A stretch of DNA of 64,000 nucleotides from Pseudomonadota bacterium (GTDB taxonomy: Bacteria; Pseudomonadota; Gammaproteobacteria; Burkholderiales; Ferrovaceae): contig JAGWIJ010000002.1 of the NCBI GenBank assembly GCA_028873535.1, positions 1 through 64,000 of the forward strand, read 5' to 3'. The translations under genes and the position numbers were made by a program. The notes below the pieces were generated by a model. It made no database searches and was not told the DNA's origin. It saw only the letters and a list, made by a program, of their open reading frames with translations. This document shows positions 20,208 through 30,317 of the stretch, piece by piece. Within the stretch, counting starts at the first letter, position 1; every line of letters starts with the position of its first letter.

Positions 20208-21182
20208 TCAGGATCCTTGTTGCGTCGTCGGGTGCACCACCTGCAGCAGCCCGCCCGGACCACCGCTCAGCACCACACTGCCGGCACTGGTGGCGGCGAA
20301 CAGCGGCGCCGGCGAGCCCTGCGGCCGCGCCACGGCCACCCAGCCGGCACCGGCGTGGCGCGCCAGCGTGCCGTTGGCGCCCGCTGCCCACACTTCGTCG
20401 CCATGCACGAACAGCCGGTACAGCGCGGCGCCGCTGGCGTTGTCTTCGCGCACCCAATGGTGGCCGCCGTCGTGGGTGGCCAGCATGGTGCCGGCCAGGC
20501 CGCTGGCGTAGCCTTCACGGCCGTCGCGGAACCACGCCGCATAGGGATAGAAGTCGCCTTCGATCTTGGCCAGGCGCTGCCAGCTGGCACCGCCGTCGCC
20601 GCTCTCCAGCACCGTGCCGAACTCGCCCAGCGCGAAGCCGTGCCGGGCATCGACGAACTGCAGCGTGGTGATCTGGGTGTCTTCCTTGAGCGACGTGAGC
20701 TGCCAGGATTCACCCTGGTCCGCGCTCACCGCCAGCGTGGCGCGGCTGCCGGCCACCCACCAGCGCCCAAGCGGGTCGCAGTGGATCGCCAGCGGATTGG
20801 CCGGGTCCTTGAGCGCGTGCGCGGTCCAGCGTCCGGCATCGGCCGGCGCCGACCACACGCGGTGGTAGAAGTCGAGCGCGATGAAGCTGCCGTCGCGGCA
20901 GCGTTCCAGGCCGATCAGCGAGGCGCCGGCCAGCGCGGTGCGCGTCCAGCGCGTGCCCTGGTCGGTCGAACGCAGCACGGCGCCCGACTGGGTGCCCGCC
21001 ACCACCAGCGTGGCATCGCCGGCCAGCGCCTGGATGGTGTCGTAACGCTGCACCGGTTCGGCTGCGCGCGCACGCGCCGCAGCCAGGTCCGGCGCATGCT
21101 CGCAGGCCGCGAGCAGCAGGGTGGCGGCCAACAGCGGGCAAGCCCACCCCACGCGCCCCATGACGGGTGCTTGAGTTTCCAT
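20208..21182 (-). CDS. YCF48-related / BNR-repeat lipoprotein
   Basis: Lipobox CPLLAATLLLAAC; repeated beta-propeller blades (STDQGTRWTRTAL, SADQGESWQLTSL, SGDGGASWQRLAK, THDGGHHWVRED). Confidence 0.82.
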   Translation of the reverse strand: METQAPVMGRVGWACPLLAATLLLAACEHAPDLAAARARAAEPVQRYDTIQALAGDATLVVAGTQSGAVLRSTDQGTRWTRTALAGASLIGLERCRDGSFIALDFYHRVWSAPADAGRWTAHALKDPANPLAIHCDPLGRWWVAGSRATLAVSADQGESWQLTSLKEDTQITTLQFVDARHGFALGEFGTVLESGDGGASWQRLAKIEGDFYPYAAWFRDGREGYASGLAGTMLATHDGGHHWVREDNASGAALYRLFVHGDEVWAAGANGTLARHAGAGWVAVARPQGSPAPLFAATSAGSVVLSGGPGGLLQVVHPTTQQGS

Positions 21183-21282
21183 TGCATTCCTCCTGTTCCG
21201 GTCCCGCTGTGCCGGGGATCCGGCCCGCCATGCGGCGGGTGGTGCTGAACTCGAATTGACGCTGCGGCGAATGCCGCCGACG

Positions 21283-21474
21283 CTAGCGCCCGCGATCCTT
21301 GGCCGTCTGTCCGGCGATTCCCCAATTGCTGGCAGGCACTTCACTGATCAACACACGCACGCTGGCGATCGGCGCATCCACCGCCTCGCACAGCGCCTGG
21401 GTGACTTTCTCGATCACCGCCCGCTTCTGTTCTTCGGTGCGGCCTTCGATCATGTAAATCTGGGCAAACGGCAT
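21283..21474 (-). CDS. dmpI: 4-oxalocrotonate tautomerase
   Basis: MPFAQIYMIEGRTEEQKRAVIEKVTQALCEAVDAPIASVRVLISEVPASNWGIAGQ; Pro1 catalytic residue, last gene of meta-cleavage array. Confidence 0.9.
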   Translation of the reverse strand: MPFAQIYMIEGRTEEQKRAVIEKVTQALCEAVDAPIASVRVLISEVPASNWGIAGQTAKDRGR

Positions 21475-21490
21475 GGTGTCGTCCTCTTGA

Positions 21491-22279
21491 TCAGGCGAAG
21501 CGCACGGCGCAGCTGCCGATGCCCTGCACCCGCAGTTGCACATGGTCACCGGGCTTGACGGCCACCGCTTCGGTGACGCCGCCGGTCAGGATCAGCGTGC
21601 CGGCGGGGATCGCCTCGCCACGCTCCGCCAGGAAGTTGGCCAGCATCGCGACCGAGGCTGCGGGATGGCCGAGCACCGCGGCGCCGGCGCCGATGGCGCG
21701 CACCTCGCCGTTGATCTCCATCACCACGCCGGCCGTGCGCAGGTCGAGGCCTTCAGCGGGCACAGCGCTGCTGCCGACCACAAAGCGCGCCGATGAGGTG
21801 TTGTCGGCGACCACGCTTTTCAGGTCGAACTTGAAGTCGCGGTAGCGCGAGTCGATCACCTCGATCGCCGGAATGACGAAATCGGTCGCCGCCAGCACGG
21901 CGCCGATGTGGCAGCCCGGTCCGCGCAGCTCATGCTTGAGCACGAAGGCGATCTCGGGCTCGACCTTGGGATGGATCAGCTCGGCGTGCGTGATGACGCC
22001 GCCGTCGGCGACCGCGAAGGATTCGCTGAGAAAGCCGAAGACCGGACTCTCCACCCCCATCTGCTTCATCTTGGCGTGCGAGGTGAGCCCCGCCTTGAGC
22101 CCGACCACGCGGTCGCCACGTGCGAGCTTGCGTGCGCGGATGGTGTCCTGGATGGCATAGGCGTCCTCCCAGTCCATCTCCGGGTGTGCGTCGGTGATCT
22201 TGACCACGTCGTGGCCCTGCAGCTGGGCCTGCTCGAGGTGCTCGGCGAGTCCGGCGATGACGTCAGCGGCGAGCTTCAT
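21491..22279 (-). CDS. dmpH: 2-oxo-3-hexenedioate (4-oxalocrotonate) decarboxylase
   Basis: Hydratase/decarboxylase family ([26 protein letters not shown]...[16 protein letters not shown]); position between aldolase and tautomerase. Confidence 0.88.
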   Translation of the reverse strand: MKLAADVIAGLAEHLEQAQLQGHDVVKITDAHPEMDWEDAYAIQDTIRARKLARGDRVVGLKAGLTSHAKMKQMGVESPVFGFLSESFAVADGGVITHAELIHPKVEPEIAFVLKHELRGPGCHIGAVLAATDFVIPAIEVIDSRYRDFKFDLKSVVADNTSSARFVVGSSAVPAEGLDLRTAGVVMEINGEVRAIGAGAAVLGHPAASVAMLANFLAERGEAIPAGTLILTGGVTEAVAVKPGDHVQLRVQGIGSCAVRFA

Positions 22280-23319
22280 GCTGCACTCTGCGCGGCTTGC
22301 GCGCGCGCCTTGGCCATGGTGATCGCGGTGTCTTCGATCATGTCCTCCTGGCCGCCCACCATGCCCTGGCGGCCCAGCTCGAGCAGGATGTCGCGTGCCG
22401 GCACGCCGTACTTCTTCTCGGCACGCTTGGCAAACAGCAGGAACGAGGAATACACGCCCGCGTAGCCGATGGTCAGCGAATCGCGGTCGACACGCACCTG
22501 GTGCTCCATCATCGGCACCACCAGGTCCTCGGCCACATCCATCAGCTTGAACAGGTCCACGCCGGTCTCGATGCCCATGCGGTTGGCCACCGCCACGAAC
22601 ACCTCCAGCGGCGTGTTGCCGGCGCCGGCCCCCAGGCCCGCCGTCGAGCCGTCGATGCGCGTCGCACCCGCCTCGATCGCGGCCAGCGAATTCGACACCC
22701 CCATCGACAGGTTGTGGTGGCCGTGGAAGCCCACCTCGGTCTGCGGCGACAGCGCCGCGCGCACCGCCGCCACGCGCACCGTCACGTCGTCGGGCAGCAG
22801 GTAGCCCGCCGAGTCGGTCACGTAGACCACGTTGGCGCCGTAGCTCTCCATCAGCTTGGCCTGCTTCACCAGGCCTTCCGGATCCAGCCGGTGCGCCATC
22901 ATCAGGAAGCCCACGGTGTCCATGCCGAGCTTGCGCGCGGCACCGATGTGCTGCTCCGACACGTCGGCCTCGGTGCAGTGCGTGCACACGCGCACGCACG
23001 ACACGCCCAGGTCGTGCGCCATCTTCAGATGGTCGACGGTGCCGATGCCGGGCAGCAGCAGCGCCGAGATCTTCGCGCGCTTGACCACCTTGAGCACGGC
23101 CTTGAGGTATTCCTCGTCGCTGTGCGCCGGAAAGCCGTAGTTGACCGAGGCGCCGCCCAGGCCATCGCCGTGGGTGACCTCGATCAGCGGCATGCCGGCC
23201 TCGTCCAGGGCGCTCGCCACCGCCACCATCTGCTCGATGCTGATCTGGTGGCGCTTGGGGTGCATGCCGTCGCGCAGGGTGTTGTCGTGCAGGGTGACTT
23301 GCTTGCCGCGCAGGTTCAT
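22276..23319 (-). CDS. dmpG: 4-hydroxy-2-oxovalerate aldolase
   Basis: [24 protein letters not shown]...[17 protein letters not shown]...[25 protein letters not shown]. Confidence 0.93.
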   Translation of the reverse strand: MNLRGKQVTLHDNTLRDGMHPKRHQISIEQMVAVASALDEAGMPLIEVTHGDGLGGASVNYGFPAHSDEEYLKAVLKVVKRAKISALLLPGIGTVDHLKMAHDLGVSCVRVCTHCTEADVSEQHIGAARKLGMDTVGFLMMAHRLDPEGLVKQAKLMESYGANVVYVTDSAGYLLPDDVTVRVAAVRAALSPQTEVGFHGHHNLSMGVSNSLAAIEAGATRIDGSTAGLGAGAGNTPLEVFVAVANRMGIETGVDLFKLMDVAEDLVVPMMEHQVRVDRDSLTIGYAGVYSSFLLFAKRAEKKYGVPARDILLELGRQGMVGGQEDMIEDTAITMAKARAQAAQSAA

Positions 23320-23333
23320 GGCGGTTCTCCGGT

Positions 23334-24254
23334 TCAGGCCGTGACGGCTTCGAGGGTGAGCGAACCCGCCAGGATCTCGCGCGCGAACATCTCGGCGGTG
23401 CGTGCGGCGGCGGCGGTCATGATGTCGAGGTTGCCGGCATAGCGCGGCAGGTAGTCGCCCAGGCCGGCGACCTCCATGAAGATCGAGACGCGGTTGGTCT
23501 CGAGGTCGATGACCGGACCGTTGACCAGGCGGTAGCCCGGCACGTACTGCTGCACTTCCTCGATCATGGCGTGCACCGAAGCCTCGATCTCGGCGGCACG
23601 CGGCGTGTCGACGGTCAGGCAGTGGATGGTGTCGCGCATGATCAGCGGCGGCTCGGCCGGGTTGATCACGATGATCGCCTTGCCCTTGGCGGCGCCGCCC
23701 ACCTTCTGCACCGCACCTGCGGTGGTGCGCGTGAACTCGTCGATGTTCTTGCGCGTGCCGGGACCCACCGAGCGGCTCGACACCGTGGCGACGATCTCGC
23801 CATAGCTCACCGCCTGCACGCGCGAGACCGCGTACACCATCGGGATGGTGGCCTGGCCGCCGCAGGTGACCATGTTGACGTTCATCTCGCGCTTGCCGAC
23901 GTGCTCCCGGAGGTTGACCGGCGGCACGCAGTAGGGGCCGATGGCGGCCGGCGTGAGGTCGATCATCATCACGCCGAGGGCATTGAGCTTGCGGCTGTTC
24001 TCGGCGTGCACGTAGGCGCTGGTGGCGTCGAAGGCGATCTGGATGCCGTCCTCGCGCACATGCGCCAGCAGGCCGTCGACCCCGTCGGCGGTGGTCTTGA
24101 GGCCCATCTCGCGCGCACGCGCCAGGCCTTCCGAGGCAGGGTCGATGCCGACCATCCACACCGGCTCCAGCACCTCGCTGCGCTTCAGCTTGTACAGCAG
24201 GTCGGTGCCGATGTTGCCGGGCCCGATCAGGGCGCACTTGATCTTCTTGCTCAT
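23334..24254 (-). CDS. dmpF: Acetaldehyde dehydrogenase (acylating)
   Basis: [39 protein letters not shown]...[21 protein letters not shown]...[12 protein letters not shown]. Confidence 0.93.
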   Translation of the reverse strand: MSKKIKCALIGPGNIGTDLLYKLKRSEVLEPVWMVGIDPASEGLARAREMGLKTTADGVDGLLAHVREDGIQIAFDATSAYVHAENSRKLNALGVMMIDLTPAAIGPYCVPPVNLREHVGKREMNVNMVTCGGQATIPMVYAVSRVQAVSYGEIVATVSSRSVGPGTRKNIDEFTRTTAGAVQKVGGAAKGKAIIVINPAEPPLIMRDTIHCLTVDTPRAAEIEASVHAMIEEVQQYVPGYRLVNGPVIDLETNRVSIFMEVAGLGDYLPRYAGNLDIMTAAAARTAEMFAREILAGSLTLEAVTA

Positions 24255-24280
24255 ATCGCTTGTCTCCGGAATGGGGTCGG

Positions 24281-25063
24281 TCAGTAGAAGCGCACCGAAC
24301 AGCTGCCGATGCCGCCGATGGCGACGCGCAGGCTGTCGCCGGCCTTGACCGGGATCAGCGCGGCGAGCGAGCCGGACAGAATCACCTCGCCGGCCTTGAG
24401 CGGAATGCCCAGGCGGCCCAGGGTGTTGGCCAGCCAGGTCATGGCATTGACCGGCGAGCCCAGCGCTGCGGCACCGGCACCGGTGCCGACGATCTCGCCG
24501 TTCTTCTCCAGCACCATGCCGCACAGCGGCAGGTCGAGACCACGCGGCGAGACCAGCCGGTCGCCAAGCACGAACACGCCGCACGAGGCGTTGTCAGCCA
24601 CGGTGTCCTGGATGCGGATCTTCCAGTCCTGGATGCGCGAGTCCACGATCTCGAAGCAGGCCATCACGCCTTCGGTCGCCGCCAGCACATCGGCGTTGGT
24701 GACCCCCGGCCCCATCAGGTCGCGCTTGAGCACGAAGGCGATCTCGCCCTCGGCACGCGGCTGGATCAGGGTGTCGGCCGGGATCGCCTGCCCTTCGTTG
24801 TAGAGCATGCCGGAAGTGAGGTAGCCGAAATCGGGCTGGCGCACGTCCAGCATGTCCTGCACCACCTTGGAGGTGACACCGACCTTCTTGCCGATCACGG
24901 CCTCGCCGGCCGCCAGCCGGCGCTCCAGGATGCGGGTCTGGATGCGGTAGGCATCGTCGATGCCGATGTCGAGGCCGCGCGAGGTGAGCGGGCTCACCGT
25001 GCGACGCTCGACCAGCGCCTGGTAAAGTTCCGCCCCGAGGGCGTCGATCTGTTTTTCGTCCAT
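24281..25063 (-). CDS. dmpE: 2-hydroxypenta-2,4-dienoate hydratase
   Basis: [88 protein letters not shown]. Confidence 0.9.
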   Translation of the reverse strand: MDEKQIDALGAELYQALVERRTVSPLTSRGLDIGIDDAYRIQTRILERRLAAGEAVIGKKVGVTSKVVQDMLDVRQPDFGYLTSGMLYNEGQAIPADTLIQPRAEGEIAFVLKRDLMGPGVTNADVLAATEGVMACFEIVDSRIQDWKIRIQDTVADNASCGVFVLGDRLVSPRGLDLPLCGMVLEKNGEIVGTGAGAAALGSPVNAMTWLANTLGRLGIPLKAGEVILSGSLAALIPVKAGDSLRVAIGGIGSCSVRFY

Positions 25064-25929
25064 CACTGCGCCACCTCGGCTTCCTTGAGGAAATCCGCCA
25101 CCAGCCGGTTGAAGCGGGCGGCATGTTCGATCTGCGTCCAGTGCCCGCACTCGCCGAAGACGTGCAGCTGGGCGTGTGCGATCCAGTCCAGCAGCGTGGT
25201 CGCGTTGGACAGCGGGATGATCCGGTCCTCGCGTCCATGCACGATCAGGGTGTGATTGCGCAGGCTGCGGATATCCGCCTCGCGACTGGCCAGGGCGTCG
25301 ACGCCGGCCTGGCGCGGCGCCGGGAACATGCGCGCGAAGCTCTCCTGGAAGCCCGCGCGGATGCTGGCGCGATAGCGCAGTTCGGCGAGTTCGTCGGTGA
25401 CCAGCGCGCGGTCGTGGGCGAACAACTGCACCAGCCGCTTCATGTTGTCGATCGACGGCGTGTAGCCCCACACCGCGTCCAGTCCCGGCGTGATGGCGAA
25501 CGGCACGCCCGCCGACCCCATCAGCACCAGGCGGTCGACACGCTGCGGATGCGCGATTGCGAGCGCCAGCGCCAGCGCGCCGCCGAAGGAGTTGCCGACC
25601 ACGTGGGCGCGCGGGATATCTAGCGCGTCGAGCAGTCCGACCGCCTGGGCCACCCAGTTCTGCATGGAGTAGACGTCGTCGGGCTTGCGTTCGCTGAAGC
25701 CGAATCCCGCCATGTCGGGCGCGATGACACGGAAATCCTGCGCCAGCGCAGGCATGGTCAGGCGCCAGTTGGCCCACGCGCTCACGCCCGGCCCCGATCC
25801 GTGGATCAGCAGCACCGGCTGACCCTGCCCCTGATCGTGGTAGTTGGTGCGCACGCCGCCGGCCAGCAGCGAACGCGCGATCTCGGGATTGGCCGGCGCA
25901 GCGGCCTGGATCTTGTTGTCGGCGCCCAT
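25063..25929 (-). CDS. dmpD: 2-hydroxymuconic semialdehyde hydrolase (alpha/beta hydrolase)
   Basis: LLIHGSGPGVSAWANWRLTMPAL...VVGNSFGGALALALA...LIVHGREDRIIPL...GHWTQIEHAARFN. Confidence 0.92.
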   Translation of the reverse strand: MGADNKIQAAAPANPEIARSLLAGGVRTNYHDQGQGQPVLLIHGSGPGVSAWANWRLTMPALAQDFRVIAPDMAGFGFSERKPDDVYSMQNWVAQAVGLLDALDIPRAHVVGNSFGGALALALAIAHPQRVDRLVLMGSAGVPFAITPGLDAVWGYTPSIDNMKRLVQLFAHDRALVTDELAELRYRASIRAGFQESFARMFPAPRQAGVDALASREADIRSLRNHTLIVHGREDRIIPLSNATTLLDWIAHAQLHVFGECGHWTQIEHAARFNRLVADFLKEAEVAQ

Positions 25930-27467
25930 CACAGTTTCACGCACACGTTCTTGGCTTCGGTATAGAACTCGAGGGAGTGCACGCCGCCTTCGCGGCCGAT
26001 GCCGGACTGCTTGGCGCCCCCGAAGGCGGTGCGCAGGTCGCGCAGGAACCAGGAGTTGATCCACACCAGTCCGGTCTCGAGCGCCGCGGCCATGCGGTGC
26101 GCGCGCTCCAGGTTCTGCGTCCACACGGCGGCGCACAGGCCGTACTCGGTGTCGTTGGCCAGCGCCAGCACTTCCTCCTCGCTGTCGAAGGGGCGCACAT
26201 GGCAGCAGGGACCGAAGATCTCCTCGCGCACCACGCGCGCGTCGTCGGCCAGACCGGTCCAGATGGTGGGCTGCACCCAGGCACCCTCGCCCAGCGCGCC
26301 CGGCATGGTCGGCACACCGCCGCCGGTGACCACGGTGGCGCCTTCCTCGCGCGCCAGCGCATAGTAGGACAGCACCTTCTGGCGGTGTTCCTGCGAGATC
26401 AGCGGCCCGATCCCGGTGGCCTCGTCCTGCGGCACGCCGGGCCTCAGCGCTTCGGCACCGGCCTTGAGCGCCGCCACGAAACGCTCGAAGATCGGGCGCT
26501 CGACGTACACGCGCTCGGTACCCAGGCAGACCTGTCCGCAGTTGGCAAACGCCGACCGCAGCGTGGTGCTCACCGCAGCGTCGAAGTCGGCGTCGGCGAA
26601 CACAATGGCCGGATTCTTGCCGCCCATTTCCAGCGACACCGGGCGCGCTCCCACCGCGGCGGCACGCATGATGGCGGCACCGGTGCGCGTCTCGCCCGTG
26701 AAGGTGATGGCATCGACGCCCGGATGCGTGGTCAGGAATTCGCCGGCCGAGTCGGGCCCGAAGCCGTGCACCACGTTGTAGACGCCGGCCGGAATGCCCA
26801 CCGCGTTCATGACTTCGCCCAGCAGCGCCGCGGTCTGCGGCGTCTCCTCGGAGGGCTTGACCACCACCGCGTTGCCGCACGCCAGCGCCGGCCCCACCTT
26901 CCAGGTCATCAGCAGCAGCGGCAGGTTCCACGGACACACCACGCCGACCACGCCGACCGGCTTGCGCAGGCCGTAGTTGAGCGCGCCGCGGCCATCCGGA
27001 GTGGCCATCTCGAAGCATTCGGTGGCCACGTTCTTCACCACGTCGGCGAAGATCTCGAAGTTGGCTGCACCGCGCGGAATGTCGAGCTGGCGCGCCAGGC
27101 TCATGGGCTTGCCGGTGTCGGCCACTTCGGCCGCCAGGAAGTCCTCGAAGCGGCGATTGATCTCCGCCGCCACGGCATACAGCAGCTTGACGCGTTCGGC
27201 GACCGGCATGCGACCCCAGGGGCCCTTGACCGCTGCGCGCGCGGCGCGCACGGCGGCATCGACCTCGGCGCGTCCGGCCTCGGCCACCTTGGCGATCAGC
27301 CGGTTGTCGAGCGGCGAGCGCTTGTCGAAGCGGCGCCCGTCAGCGGCCTCGACAAACTGCCCGGCGATGAAATTGCGGACCAGCGCGACGTCGCTGCCGG
27401 CTTCGCCGGCGCCGACGCCCGAGCGCTGGTGCGCACCGGACACCTGGCCCGGAACAGCTGCATTCAT
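25929..27467 (-). CDS. dmpC: 2-hydroxymuconic semialdehyde dehydrogenase
   Basis: ALDH motifs SLEMGGKNPAIVFADAD, FANCGQVCLGTERVYVERPIFE, EEIFGPCCHVRPF; first gene of dmpCDEFGHI array. Confidence 0.93.
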   Translation of the reverse strand: MNAAVPGQVSGAHQRSGVGAGEAGSDVALVRNFIAGQFVEAADGRRFDKRSPLDNRLIAKVAEAGRAEVDAAVRAARAAVKGPWGRMPVAERVKLLYAVAAEINRRFEDFLAAEVADTGKPMSLARQLDIPRGAANFEIFADVVKNVATECFEMATPDGRGALNYGLRKPVGVVGVVCPWNLPLLLMTWKVGPALACGNAVVVKPSEETPQTAALLGEVMNAVGIPAGVYNVVHGFGPDSAGEFLTTHPGVDAITFTGETRTGAAIMRAAAVGARPVSLEMGGKNPAIVFADADFDAAVSTTLRSAFANCGQVCLGTERVYVERPIFERFVAALKAGAEALRPGVPQDEATGIGPLISQEHRQKVLSYYALAREEGATVVTGGGVPTMPGALGEGAWVQPTIWTGLADDARVVREEIFGPCCHVRPFDSEEEVLALANDTEYGLCAAVWTQNLERAHRMAAALETGLVWINSWFLRDLRTAFGGAKQSGIGREGGVHSLEFYTEAKNVCVKL

Positions 27468-27631
27468 GATCAATGCCTCCTTCTTGACTGGAGCACGCCG
27501 TGCGGGCGGACCTGGAACATCCGGGCGTACCGAGATTTGTTGTGTTGAACGATATACTCTGGTGATCTCGATGTAAATACCAAATCTCGATATTTTTGAA
27601 GATCTCCAACATTCGAACAATCGGTCGTAGA

Positions 27632-28423
27632 ATGGCTGCAACATTCCGCTCGGGAACAGGCATGGTCCAGCAGGGCATGAACGGCAGCAGCGACGGCAGC
27701 AGTGCGGGCGAGGAGCCCAAGACCCTGGTGCAGGGTGCGTACCTGCAGCTGCGCCGCGACATCATCGAGGGCCGCCACGCACCCGGCACCAAGCTGCGCG
27801 TCGAGCACCTCAAGGACCACTATGCAGTTGGGGCCGGCACGCTGCGCGAGGCACTGGCGCTGCTGGTGTCCGACGCCCTGGTGATCGCCCAGGGCCAGCG
27901 CGGCTTCACGGTGGCGCCGATCTCGGTCGCCGATCTCGAAGACATCACCCACACCCGGGTGCTGCTCGAATCCGAAGCGCTGCGCCAAAGCATCCGGCAC
28001 GGCGACGAGAGCTGGGAAGCCGCCGTGGTGAGTGCCTTCCACCGCCTGACGCGCGCCGAGGAGAAGCTCTCCAACGATGTCGAGGCCAGCGTCAACGAGT
28101 GGGAAGAACGCAACCGCATGTTCCACGAAACGCTGATCGCAGCCTGTCCCTCGCGCTGGACGCGCCAGTTCCTTGGCGTGCTGTACCAGCAGTCCGAGCG
28201 CTACCGGCGCCTGTCGGTGCTGCGCCGGCCGATCCCGCGCGATGTCCACAACGAGCACGAGGCGATCTGCAATGCCGCGCTGGCGCGCGACACGCGCCTC
28301 GCCACGCGCCTGATCAGCGGCCACATCCTGCGCACGCTGGAGTCGATCCGTGCGCTCGAAAGCCTGGAGTTCCCGCCGGCCGGCAAGGCTGCGCGCAGCC
28401 GCAAGGCCGCCAGCCGCACTTAG
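27632..28423 (+). CDS. GntR/FadR-type transcriptional regulator (AphS/PhcS-like by position)
   Basis: YLQLRRDIIEGRHAPGTKLRVEHLKDHYAVGAGTLREALALLVSDALVIAQGQRGFTVAPIS, FCD-type C-terminus; divergent from dmpC, the arrangement I recall for aphS/aphC of Comamonas. Start could also be 27662 or 27677. Confidence 0.87.
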   Translation: MAATFRSGTGMVQQGMNGSSDGSSAGEEPKTLVQGAYLQLRRDIIEGRHAPGTKLRVEHLKDHYAVGAGTLREALALLVSDALVIAQGQRGFTVAPISVADLEDITHTRVLLESEALRQSIRHGDESWEAAVVSAFHRLTRAEEKLSNDVEASVNEWEERNRMFHETLIAACPSRWTRQFLGVLYQQSERYRRLSVLRRPIPRDVHNEHEAICNAALARDTRLATRLISGHILRTLESIRALESLEFPPAGKAARSRKAASRT

Positions 28424-28824
28424 GGCTTGGGGGCGGTATCCGGGGCTTCCCATGGCATCCGGCATACGGCCTTGACCATCTTGCCCAGCACGCGCAGGCG
28501 CAGGTCGCTGTCCGGCCACACGCAGCAGGCCAGTACCCGGCCCTGCGCCTCGTCCTCCTCGCTCACGTGTGCCCGGCTCATCACGCGCGCGTGCCAGCGT
28601 CCCTCCAGGATCTCGATCTTGCACACGCCGCAGCCGCCTTCGCGGCAGCCCACCGGGATGTTGCGGCGGCCCAGGTTTTCCATGCCGCGCAGCACGGTCT
28701 GGCCGGCTGGGCAGCTGTAGGTGCTGGTGCAGTTCTCGATGAACACCTGGTGACGCGGTGACGCCGGCGGCGCCCCTTCCGCTGCGGCGGCAGCAGCGGC
28801 GTGTTCCCGCCCGGTCTCCACCAC
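28420..28824 (-). CDS. dmpQ: XylT/DmpQ-like 2Fe-2S ferredoxin with N-terminal extension
   Basis: GCREGGCGVCKIEILEGRWHARVMSRAHVSEEDEAQGRVLACCVWPDSDLRLRVLGK; directly after phenol hydroxylase reductase. Confidence 0.85.
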   Translation of the reverse strand: MVETGREHAAAAAAAEGAPPASPRHQVFIENCTSTYSCPAGQTVLRGMENLGRRNIPVGCREGGCGVCKIEILEGRWHARVMSRAHVSEEDEAQGRVLACCVWPDSDLRLRVLGKMVKAVCRMPWEAPDTAPKP

Positions 28825-28827
28825 GGC

Positions 28828-29886
28828 TCAGATCCTCCGGAACAGCGGGCTGCGCACCTGCTGTGCGTCGGCCGCGGACAGGAACTTCTCCATGTAAATG
28901 TCGCGCTCGAACAGCCGGCCCTTCATCAGCGTGTCGATGCAGGCGTCGATCATCGCGGGCGGTCCGCACAGGTAGGCCTTGCAGCCGCGGAAGTCGCCGT
29001 CGTACAGGCGCAGCGCCGCTTCGTGCGCGAAACCGCGCGCCCCCTGCCAGGCGCTGCCGTCGGGCTCGTGCGACAGCACCGGCAGATAGCGCAGCTGCGG
29101 GTGACGCGCCACCAGATCGACGAACTCCTGGTGGTAGTAGAGCTCCTCGCTGCTGCGCGCACCGTAGACCAGGGTCACCGGCGTGGTGTCGCCGGCGGCC
29201 AGCATCTCGTGCAGCATCGCGCGCGGGCTCGACAGCCCCGATCCACCGGCGATCAGCAGCACGGGCAGACCCGCCGAGCGGCGCAGGAAAAAGCGTCCGT
29301 AGGGTCCGGCCAGGCGCACGCGGTCGCCCGCCGCCAGCGTGTCGTGCACCCAGCCGGTGCCCAGGCCGCCCGGCACCCGGCGCACGTCGAGTTCGATCAG
29401 CCGCCCGTTTCCAGGCGGATTGGCGATCGAGAAGGCGCGCGTGGTGCCAGGGTGGCTGCCGATCTCCAGGTTGACGTACTGACCGGCCTGGAAGTCGATC
29501 GGCTGGTCGAGTTCGATGAACACGCCGCGGATGGTCGGCGTCAGCGCCTCCACGCGCTGCACCGTGCCGTCGAAGTCGCGCACCGGGATCACGCGTGCAT
29601 CCGGATCCTCGTCGAGTTCGGCGTGGATGGTCACATCGCTTTCCAGGCGCGCGCAGCAGGCCAGCGCCTTGCCTTCGTCGCGCTCGAAATCCATCAGCGC
29701 GAAGCTCGAGGCCTCGCCGTGGTCGATCTCGCCGTCGAGCACTTCCACCTTGCAGGTGGCGCACAGCCCGTGGCAGCAGGCGTGCGGCAGCCAGACGCCT
29801 GCGCGCAGGCAGGCATCCAGCATGGTCTGGCCCACGGCGACCTCGACCACCTCCCCGGTTGGTTCGATGGTCAGGCTGTGGCTCAC
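28828..29886 (-). CDS. dmpP: Phenol hydroxylase reductase (P5), GTG start
   Basis: VSHSLTIEPTGEVVEVAVGQTMLDACLRAGVWLPHACCHGLCATCKVEVLDGE...RAFSIANPP...LLIAGGSGLSSPRAML...YLCGPPAMIDACI. Confidence 0.92.
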   Translation of the reverse strand: MSHSLTIEPTGEVVEVAVGQTMLDACLRAGVWLPHACCHGLCATCKVEVLDGEIDHGEASSFALMDFERDEGKALACCARLESDVTIHAELDEDPDARVIPVRDFDGTVQRVEALTPTIRGVFIELDQPIDFQAGQYVNLEIGSHPGTTRAFSIANPPGNGRLIELDVRRVPGGLGTGWVHDTLAAGDRVRLAGPYGRFFLRRSAGLPVLLIAGGSGLSSPRAMLHEMLAAGDTTPVTLVYGARSSEELYYHQEFVDLVARHPQLRYLPVLSHEPDGSAWQGARGFAHEAALRLYDGDFRGCKAYLCGPPAMIDACIDTLMKGRLFERDIYMEKFLSAADAQQVRSPLFRRI

Positions 29887-30242
29887 GAGCAGCTGCCTCC
29901 GATGCCGGCCAGGCCGGGAGTACGGAAGCGGATCACATCCTTGTGGCCAAGGCCGTTCTCGGCCAGGCTGCGGTTGAAGTTGGGCGTCCACGGCTGACCC
30001 GACTTGAACCACTCCACCTTCGACCAGTCGACGCGCGCCCAGTCCGGGTGGTAGCCGTAGGTGCCGGGCAGCACCTTCTCGATCACGTCGCCGAAACGCA
30101 TCTGCGGCGGGAACGGGAAGGCGAACGGCGCGCAGAACATCAGATGGTCCTCCCAGCCGATGTACAGCAGTTGCGCACCGTGGAAGTTCTCCACGCGATC
30201 CTTGTTCTCGCCCTTGTATTCCTTGATTGCTGAGACCGCCAT
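29883..30242 (-). CDS. dmpO: Phenol hydroxylase P4 subunit
   Basis: MAVSAIKEYKGENKDRVENFHGAQLLYIGWEDHLMFCAPFAFPFPPQMRFGDVIEKVLPGTYGYHPDWARVDW. Confidence 0.93.
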   Translation of the reverse strand: MAVSAIKEYKGENKDRVENFHGAQLLYIGWEDHLMFCAPFAFPFPPQMRFGDVIEKVLPGTYGYHPDWARVDWSKVEWFKSGQPWTPNFNRSLAENGLGHKDVIRFRTPGLAGIGGSCS

Positions 30243-30317
30243 GGCGGTGTCCTCCTCACGATCTGTTTGACCGGCCCGCCTCGCCCGGGCGGGATCCCGG
30301 TGTGCCACGACGGCGGA

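Noticed and set aside
15564-20511. Long plus-strand ORFs of 790 and 943 aa opposite DUF1302 and RND genes
   Set aside because: High-GC third positions suppress stops on the complementary strand; translations are His/Arg/Val-rich without domains, while the minus-strand frames are clear families.
21491-25063. Similarity between the hydratase (24281-25063) and decarboxylase (21491-22279) as a recent duplication
   Set aside because: DmpE and DmpH belong to one protein family in all known meta pathways, so the resemblance is expected.
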